Shown here: piece by piece, positions 45,631-52,927 of the stretch | How positions within the stretch are numbered: position 1 is the stretch's first letter | Layout of the letters: each line of letters opens with the position of its first letter | Assembly (NCBI GenBank): GCA_902768435.1 | Contig: CACXLJ010000004.1 | Location: 37,758-101,757 of the forward strand | From: an uncultured Bacteroidales bacterium | GTDB taxonomy: Bacteria; Bacteroidota; Bacteroidia; Bacteroidales; Muribaculaceae | DNA length: 64,000 bases | Direction: 5' to 3' | The notes under the pieces: generated by a model | Seen by the model: the letters and a program-made list of their open reading frames with translations, nothing else | Told to the model about the DNA's origin: nothing | Database searches by the model: none | Made by a program: the position numbers and the translations under genes

Positions 45631-46680
45631 TTAAGAATGAAGGATTTTGTAGGCAAGGTCTTTGAGCAGATCGTAAGCATTCTGCCTAGAACCTTGACCT
45701 TTTGACTTTACATCACATTCCCTCACATAACTGATGATGTTCACGCATGCAAGCGTTGAGTAGTTGTTGGCTGCTTTCTTGAATTTGCCAAGTCTGAAGG
45801 TTGATTGCGAATTGATTTGCGCCAAAAGAGCCTTTTCTGATTTGTCGCGAGCGGTGCGTACCAGCAAAACATTGGTAAAGAACGAGAAGAGCATGCTTAC
45901 CGTGATGACTGCGGGATTGTTTTTGGGATTCTTTTCGAAGTAGTCAAGAATCCTGTACACTTTTTCGGCATTGCGCGAGATGAATGCGTCTTCAAGTTCA
46001 AAATTGTTGTAATCCTTGCTGATGCCTATGTTGCGTTCAATAAGGTCGGGTGTGATTCTCTTGTCGGGCCCCACAAGCATCTTCAGCTTGTCAATTTCGC
46101 TGAAAAGCCTCGCAAGGTCTGTGCCTACAAAGTCGGCCAGCATGGTAGCCGATTTCTCGTCGATGTAGCATGAGGCCGATTTTACATAGTCAACTACCAT
46201 TCGAGGCAGTTCGTAGTCTCTCACCTTGTTGCTGGTAAAAACAACACCAGCCTTTGAAGCCTTCAGTTCCTTCAAGAACTCAGGAGCTTTCAGGTTTCCA
46301 CCCTTGTTGCAAATCACGAGAATAGTGCTTTCCAGTGGTTTTTGGGCATAGAACTTGAAGAGGTTTAATTCTTTCTCAATGCTTACACCAGGCTTTGACA
46401 TATTCTGTGCCTCACGCAAAATCACCACTTGGCGCTGGGCCATCACGGGATATTGCTTGCAGGCATTGACCACTTGCCTGATGTCGGCGTCTATGCCATA
46501 GACAATAGTCAGGTTAAAGTCTCGCTCATCTTCGGTCAAGGCATTTTCCACAATCAGGTCCGACAGTTTGTCAATGTAATAAGGCTCTTCACCTTGAAGT
46601 ACATATATGGGTCTGAACTGCTTGTTTTTGATCTCGTTGCAGAGTCCGAAATATGATATGTCGTTCTTTTTTGGAGGCAT
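45631..46680 (-). CDS. holA: DNA polymerase III subunit delta
   Basis: 349 residues. Clamp-loader delta subunit, which opens the beta clamp. The N-terminus (FRPIYVLQGEEPYYIDKLSD) is the degenerate AAA+ nucleotide site typical of HolA; central VVILREAQNMSKPG and the C-terminal collar domain (VSMLFSFFTNVLLVRTARDK) agree. Convergent with the barrel gene, only four bases between stops, and no terminator visible there. Confidence 0.92.
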   Translation of the reverse strand: MPPKKNDISYFGLCNEIKNKQFRPIYVLQGEEPYYIDKLSDLIVENALTEDERDFNLTIVYGIDADIRQVVNACKQYPVMAQRQVVILREAQNMSKPGVSIEKELNLFKFYAQKPLESTILVICNKGGNLKAPEFLKELKASKAGVVFTSNKVRDYELPRMVVDYVKSASCYIDEKSATMLADFVGTDLARLFSEIDKLKMLVGPDKRITPDLIERNIGISKDYNNFELEDAFISRNAEKVYRILDYFEKNPKNNPAVITVSMLFSFFTNVLLVRTARDKSEKALLAQINSQSTFRLGKFKKAANNYSTLACVNIISYVRECDVKSKGQGSRQNAYDLLKDLAYKILHS

Positions 46681-46705
46681 TGTTATTGTTTCTCAAAAAC
46701 CAGTG

Positions 46706-47341
46706 CTAAATTAGCAAGAATTCATCACTTGTGCAACAATCGGGAGGCAATTCTTCGTTGAACCATGCCACTGTGCACACATAGCGTTGTTTATCATCAA
46801 CAGTTACCTGTGAATGGGTAATGTTATCGTATCGCTTGAGCACCGTCTTCACATCATCGGCAATGCCTTTGCCGGTGAGTTTCACTATGCTCTCTTTCAG
46901 TGTCCAGTAGCGAATGAATTCCAGCTCAGGAATGACGGCATTGTTAACCGCTTCGAGTTCATCGTCGGTGAGCACATAGCGCGCAACCGACTGATTGAGC
47001 GGCGTGCGAACCGATTCGATGTCGATGCCCACGGGGCGGTTGCTCACGGCACAAGCTACAGCTTCACGGCAATGACTGAGGTTGAAGTGGATGTCGGGGA
47101 AATCGATGAAATAGGGCTTGCCATGCTCGCCGGTGACGATTGCTGGCATTTCGTTGATGTCAAACACTTCCTTGATCGCTCTTTTTAACAACAGCCACGC
47201 AGCAGCACATTGCACCTGTAGAGAGCGGCTCCTGTATCTCAAGGCCTCTTCACGGCGCGATGGGTCGAGTAGCGGTAGGGCCGACTCGAGGTCAAATTCT
47301 GCCAGATTGTCGTCGATAAAAAAAAGCGGTAATTTGTTCAT
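46706..47341 (-). CDS. 4'-phosphopantetheinyl transferase (Sfp type)
   Basis: 211 residues from the Met at 47341 (MNKLPLFFIDDN). The frame is open to 47539, but that would cover the divergent promoter and overlap the next gene. Motifs: RPVGIDIESV (Mg2+-binding D-x-E) and YWTLKESIVKLTGKG (W-x-x-K-E-x-x-x-K-x-x-G). It transfers the phosphopantetheine arm from CoA to carrier proteins. With no NRPS/PKS in the window, its partner may be the fatty-acid ACP or a carrier of an aryl polyene-type cluster elsewhere. 25 bases upstream of holA in the same direction. Confidence 0.92.
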   Translation of the reverse strand: MNKLPLFFIDDNLAEFDLESALPLLDPSRREEALRYRSRSLQVQCAAAWLLLKRAIKEVFDINEMPAIVTGEHGKPYFIDFPDIHFNLSHCREAVACAVSNRPVGIDIESVRTPLNQSVARYVLTDDELEAVNNAVIPELEFIRYWTLKESIVKLTGKGIADDVKTVLKRYDNITHSQVTVDDKQRYVCTVAWFNEELPPDCCTSDEFLLI

Positions 47342-47389
47342 GTCACAAAAATACAATAAATAATGCATAGTTGCGTAAAAAATAATGTG

Positions 47390-47397
47390 TATCTTTG
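47390..47397 (+). promoter_or_regulatory. Bacteroidetes -7 box for the HsdR_N-type gene
   Basis: TATCTTTG, 16 bases before the ATG at 47414, giving a very short leader. A TTGC stands about 15 bases upstream; the -33 box is weak. Confidence 0.55.
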
Positions 47398-47413
47398 CTA
47401 AAAATAAACTGCC

Positions 47414-47872
47414 ATGCAACTGAATTTGCCCACATACACATTTAATATCAAGGCTAAGCCAAATGGCAGCAAGGTGATTTTTGACACTTTGCGTCGCCGT
47501 TTTGTTACGCTCACGCCCGAAGAGTGGGTGCGGCAGCATTTTGTGCGCTTTCTTGTTGATGAAAAAGGATTTCCAGCTGCTCTTATGGCCAACGAGGTGT
47601 CGTTAACTCAAAACGGCATAAAGCGCCGTTGCGACACGCTAGTTGCCGATGCAACAGGCAATCCGCTGGTGATTGTGGAGTACAAGGCGCCTCATATTGA
47701 GATCAGTCAGAACACTTTTGACCAGATTGTGCGCTACAATATGGTGTTGCATGCAAGTTATCTGATTGTGAGCAATGGCCTTAATCACTATTGCTGTCGC
47801 ATCAACTATGCCGACGACAGTTATGTGTTCTTAAATGATATTCCTTCCTATTCCGACCTGTCCAATCCTTGA
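47414..47872 (+). CDS. Stand-alone HsdR_N-type PD-(D/E)XK domain protein
   Basis: 152 residues. Matches the HSDR_N_2 type of nuclease fold: FDTLRRRFVTLTPEEWVRQH at the N-terminus; then the catalytic-like pattern Asp in KRRCDTLVAD and Glu-x-Lys in VIVEYKAP; then NTFDQIVRYNMVLHASYLIV with a conserved Gln. All three acidic/Lys positions of PD-(D/E)XK appear intact. There is no HsdM, HsdS or helicase part, so it is not a restriction system. Relatives sit next to holA in other Bacteroidetes (my recollection), which suggests a housekeeping DNA-repair or replication role; this is not established. Confidence 0.82.
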   Translation: MQLNLPTYTFNIKAKPNGSKVIFDTLRRRFVTLTPEEWVRQHFVRFLVDEKGFPAALMANEVSLTQNGIKRRCDTLVADATGNPLVIVEYKAPHIEISQNTFDQIVRYNMVLHASYLIVSNGLNHYCCRINYADDSYVFLNDIPSYSDLSNP

Positions 47873-47917
47873 AAAGGGTGTTGAAAATTACTTTTTTCAG
47901 TAAAATTTTAACTGAAA

Positions 47918-47949
47918 TTTGGTGGATTCAAAAATTTGTTCTAAATTTG
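47918..47949 (+). promoter_or_regulatory. Promoter of tRNA-Glu
   Basis: TTTG (47918-47921), a 20-base spacer, then TAAATTTG (47942-47949). Full -33/-7 consensus, 12 bases before the mature tRNA 5' end. Confidence 0.75.
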
Positions 47950-47961
47950 CACTCGCTAAAC

Positions 47962-48033
47962 GGTGGTATCGGCTAACGGTTAGGCCACAAGATTCTCAAT
48001 CTTGCAATCCGGGTTCGATTCCCGGTACCACTA
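47962..48033 (+). tRNA. tRNA-Glu (anticodon CTC)
   Basis: Cloverleaf by eye: acceptor GGTGGTA/TACCACT (first pair G-U), D-stem GGC/GCC, anticodon stem CAAGA/TCTTG with loop TTCTCAA, which gives anticodon CTC reading GAG (Glu). The variable loop is CAAT, and the T-arm is CCGGG-TTCGATT-CCCGG. The discriminator is A. CCA is not encoded, as is usual in this phylum. Confidence 0.93.
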
Positions 48034-48035
48034 CT

Positions 48036-48072
48036 AAAAAGGCTTCTGACAGATTGTTAGAAGCCTTTTTTA
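48036..48072. terminator. Bidirectional terminator after tRNA-Glu
   Basis: 12-bp stem AAAAAGGCTTCT (48036-48047) and AGAAGCCTTTTT (48059-48070), with T-tracts on both strands. It ends the tRNA transcript on + and lon on -. Confidence 0.88.
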
Positions 48073-48101
48073 TTGTTGTTCTATTGTTTGTGGCAGAGTT
48101 A

Positions 48102-50561
48102 TTAAGCGCCTTCAAGGGGTAGGGGATTCTTTACCTTGTCGGGTAGCAGGGCAAAGTCAATTACATCCTGAATCGTGTTCACATAGTGGAATGTGAGTCC
48201 CTCGAGATAACGCTCGTTGATTTCATCCACATCTTTCTTGTTTTCGTTGCACAAGATAATGTATTTGATGCCGGCACGCTTGGCTGCAAGTATCTTTTCC
48301 TTGATGCCGCCCACTGGCAGCACTTTGCCGCGCAAGGTGATTTCGCCTGTCATAGCCAAGTGGTCGCGCACTTTGCGTTGTGTGAACGACGATACCAGCG
48401 AAGTGGCCATTGTAACGCCTGCCGATGGTCCGTCTTTGGGTATGGCTCCCTCGGGCACATGGATGTGAACATTATACTTGTCAAATATCTCGTGGTTGAT
48501 ACCAAATGCATCGGCATGTGCCTTGATGTACTGCATGGCGATTACTGCCGATTCCTTCATCACATCGCCTAGATTGCCGGTGAGCGTGAGTTTCTCGCCC
48601 GACTTGCCAGCTTTTGCCAGCGACGATTCAATGAACAGTATTTCACCGCCCACTGCAGTCCAAGCCAATCCTGTCACGACGCCGGCAAACTCGTTGCCCT
48701 CATAACTGTCGCGGTTGATCTCTTCTTTGCCCAGATAGTGGCCGAGTTTGTCAGGAGTTATGTTGGTCTCAAATGTTGCACCCGTTGCCTTTTCGCGTGC
48801 AATTTTGCGAAGCACTTTGCCAATCTTTTTCTCCAGTTCACGCACACCACTCTCGCGTGTGTAGTTGTCAATGATCTTGACAAGTGTGCTCTTGGAGAAT
48901 GTGATTTCTTTGGGTTTGAATCCGTTTTCTTCAAGCTGTTTGGGCACGAGGTGCTTGCGAGCGATTTCAATCTTTTCTTCCAGGATGTAACCAGTGATCT
49001 CGATGATTTCCATACGGTCGAGCAGGGGTTGCGAGATGGTCGACAGGTTGTTGGCTGTGGCGATGAAAAGTACCTTTGACAGGTCGTAGTCAATGTCAAT
49101 ATAGTTGTCGTGGAAACGACTGTTCTGTTCGGGATCAAGCACCTCAAGCAACGCCGACGAAGGGTCGCCCTTGAAATCCTGTCCTACCTTGTCGATCTCG
49201 TCAAGCAGAACCACGGGATTACTGCTGCCACATTTTGCAATGGCTTGCATGATGCGGCCTGGCATAGCTCCAATGTAGGTGCGGCGATGCCCACGAATTT
49301 CGGCTTCATCATGAAGTCCGCCCAGCGAGATGCGAGCATACTTGCGGTTGAGAGCCTCGGCCACCGATTTGCCCAATGATGTCTTGCCTACACCCGGAGG
49401 GCCATAAAGACACAGGATTGGGGCTTTCAGGTCACCGCGTAGTTTAAGAACAGACAGGTGCTCAAGAATGCGGTCTTTCACCTTTTCCAGTCCATAATGG
49501 TCATGGTTGAGTTTGGCCTCGACCTTCTTCAGGTTGAAGTTGTCTTTTGTGTAATTTCTCCATGGCAGTGAAAGCAGGTTGTCGAGATAGGCGTATTGCA
49601 CCGAGTAGTCGGGTGACTGAGGGTTCAGCCGTTCCAGTTTTTTCAGCTCTTTTTTGAAATGAGCGGCTTCGGTTTCGCCCCATTTCATCTTTTCCATGCG
49701 TTCTTGGAGTTCGGTGATGTCGTCGTCTCCATTGCCCAGCTCTTCTTGTATGGTTCTGATTTGCTGCTGCAGGAAGTGCTCGCGTTGCTGTTGTGACAAG
49801 TCTTCGCGAGTACGCGACTGGATGGCAGCCTTCAGTTCCACCAGTTGAGCCTCTTTTGAGAGGTAACCGTAAAGCAGATAAGCGCGTTTCTTGATGTTGC
49901 GCTCTTCGAGCAATGCTTGTTTTTGCCGTGCCTCAAAGGGAATGTTGGTGGCAAGGAAGTTGATGAGGTAAACCGGGCTGTCGATGTTCTTGATGGCAAA
50001 CACCATCTCCTTGGCGCTGTCACCCACATTGTTCAGCATCTCGAAGGTGATTTCGCGAATTGACGAAAGCAGTACCTTAAACTCGCGGTCATTCTTGGCG
50101 GGTAGTGGGTCTTCGAGAAGTGTGACTTTGCCTTTCAGGTAGGGTGATTGCGCAGTGATTTCGTTCAGCTCAAAACTCGACCGTCCTTGCAGTATCACAT
50201 TGGTTGAGTTGTCGGGTAGGTGTAACACCTTAATTATATCGGCAACCGTACCCACCGTGAATAAGTCGTTCTTCGTTGGGTTCTCTACATGACTGTTGAT
50301 CTGGCACACAACCCCTATGGGGCGGTTATGCTTTTGGATATCATCGATCAGTGCGAGCGATTTGTCACGACCTACTGCCACAGGCATTGTCATGCCAGGG
50401 AAGAGCACCATGTTGCGCAGGGGCAAGATGGGCATGTCGTTGAGTTCGGTATCCTTAAGTTGGGTATCGTCACCCTCGCTGTGATGAATTTCAGTAAAGA
50501 TGGGCACAATGTGTGAAGTGCCGTCGCTCATATCGTTGTCTTGTTCAAAAAAATCAATCAT
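48102..50561 (-). CDS. lon: ATP-dependent protease Lon
   Basis: 819 residues. N-terminal LON substrate-binding domain (about 40-250: LPLRNMVLFPGMTMPVAVGR); helical region with QQQREHFLQQQIRTIQEELG; AAA+ module with Walker A GPPGVGKTSLGKS and Walker B PVVLLDEIDKVG; C-terminal protease domain with catalytic Ser in PKDGPSAGVTMATSL and Lys in ILAAKRAGIK. It degrades misfolded and regulatory proteins. The start at 50561 sits 24 bases from a predicted sigma-54 transcript start; a Met at 50531 is the alternative. Divergent from groES. Confidence 0.97.
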   Translation of the reverse strand: MIDFFEQDNDMSDGTSHIVPIFTEIHHSEGDDTQLKDTELNDMPILPLRNMVLFPGMTMPVAVGRDKSLALIDDIQKHNRPIGVVCQINSHVENPTKNDLFTVGTVADIIKVLHLPDNSTNVILQGRSSFELNEITAQSPYLKGKVTLLEDPLPAKNDREFKVLLSSIREITFEMLNNVGDSAKEMVFAIKNIDSPVYLINFLATNIPFEARQKQALLEERNIKKRAYLLYGYLSKEAQLVELKAAIQSRTREDLSQQQREHFLQQQIRTIQEELGNGDDDITELQERMEKMKWGETEAAHFKKELKKLERLNPQSPDYSVQYAYLDNLLSLPWRNYTKDNFNLKKVEAKLNHDHYGLEKVKDRILEHLSVLKLRGDLKAPILCLYGPPGVGKTSLGKSVAEALNRKYARISLGGLHDEAEIRGHRRTYIGAMPGRIMQAIAKCGSSNPVVLLDEIDKVGQDFKGDPSSALLEVLDPEQNSRFHDNYIDIDYDLSKVLFIATANNLSTISQPLLDRMEIIEITGYILEEKIEIARKHLVPKQLEENGFKPKEITFSKSTLVKIIDNYTRESGVRELEKKIGKVLRKIAREKATGATFETNITPDKLGHYLGKEEINRDSYEGNEFAGVVTGLAWTAVGGEILFIESSLAKAGKSGEKLTLTGNLGDVMKESAVIAMQYIKAHADAFGINHEIFDKYNVHIHVPEGAIPKDGPSAGVTMATSLVSSFTQRKVRDHLAMTGEITLRGKVLPVGGIKEKILAAKRAGIKYIILCNENKKDVDEINERYLEGLTFHYVNTIQDVIDFALLPDKVKNPLPLEGA

Positions 50562-50595
50562 AAGAATACATTATATTATTACATTCATTCGATTT

Positions 50596-50611
50596 TGCAA
50601 ATTAAGTGCCA
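50596..50611 (-). promoter_or_regulatory. Sigma-54 (RpoN) type promoter of lon
   Basis: The minus strand reads TGGCACTTAATTTGCA, a perfect match to TGGCAC-N5-TTGCW. The -12 C is at 50597, predicting a start near 50585 and a 24-base leader to the lon start at 50561. No TAnnTTTG box points to lon. Confidence 0.72.
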
Positions 50612-50663
50612 ATTCCTTTCATGTCATAAAAAATGCACCGGTTTTTCAATTCATGCATGAAAG

Positions 50664-50700
50664 TGACAGTTTATCGCTGACAAAATGTCGCTCTGTGTCG
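50664..50700. promoter_or_regulatory. Candidate shared activator-binding cluster between lon and groES
   Basis: Half-sites TGACA at 50664-50668 (in TGACAG) and 50678-50682, TGTCG at 50686-50690 (in TGTCGC) and 50696-50700. The first lies 49 bases upstream of the groES -24 box, as in dnaK (48). The cluster is 53-89 bases upstream of the lon -24 box on the other strand. A perfect 10-base palindrome TCATGCATGA (50651-50660) adjoins it. Confidence 0.42.
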
Positions 50701-50712
50701 CCGCGTGACGCT

Positions 50713-50728
50713 TGGCACGAAATATGCT
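50713..50728 (+). promoter_or_regulatory. Sigma-54 (RpoN) type promoter of groES-groEL
   Basis: TGGCACGAAATATGCT matches TGGCAC-N5-TTGCW with one mismatch (ATGC for TTGC) and keeps the G after GGCAC. Predicted start near 50739, 39 bases before the groES ATG. No TAnnTTTG box and no CIRCE-type repeat in the interval. Confidence 0.68.
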
Positions 50729-50777
50729 TATTCTGGATTAGACATAAAACAACTAACATTAAAAAATAAAACACATT

Positions 50778-52708
<1,931 letters not shown>

Positions 52709-52769
52709 TCTCAATGCTTTCACATTAGACATGTAGGTCATATAAGACCCATACATATTATACATAATT

Positions 52770-52800
52770 AAGGGCTGGCACTCGCTGGCCCTTGATTTTT
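52770..52800 (+). terminator. Terminator of groES-groEL
   Basis: Stem AAGGGC (52770-52775) and GCCCTT (52788-52793) with a 12-base loop, followed by GATTTTT. Confidence 0.75.
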
Positions 52801-52858
52801 CTTGCTGTATGGCAGGTATCTATGTTACCCCTGCCTGTGTATATCTCCTTTCCACTAA

Positions 52859-52890
52859 TTTGCATTTCCTCACATTATTTATTATTTTTG
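52859..52890 (+). promoter_or_regulatory. Promoter of the BspA-like gene
   Basis: TTTG (52859-52862), a 20-base spacer, TATTTTTG (52883-52890): full -33/-7 consensus, 37 bases before the ATG at 52928. Confidence 0.75.
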
Positions 52891-52927
52891 TAAGTCAAAA
52901 ATCGAATTCAACCTAAACCGTTCATAT

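Noticed and set aside
47414..48101. Restriction-modification island or integrative element at the tRNA-Glu gene
   Set aside because: The HsdR_N-type protein stands alone without HsdM, HsdS or integrase, and I see no direct repeat of the tRNA 3' end nearby.
47919..48122. Small open frame running through the tRNA gene
   Set aside because: It spans the tRNA promoter, the tRNA-Glu gene and its terminator, so it is not coding.
50651..50660. Palindrome TCATGCATGA as an independent operator
   Set aside because: A 10-base palindrome is expected by chance many times in 64 kb and I see no second copy near dnaK; it is mentioned only as part of the lon-groES interval.
50640..50777. CIRCE (HrcA) operator upstream of groES
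   Set aside because: No TTAGCACTC-N9-GAGTGCTAA or close variant is present here or upstream of dnaK.
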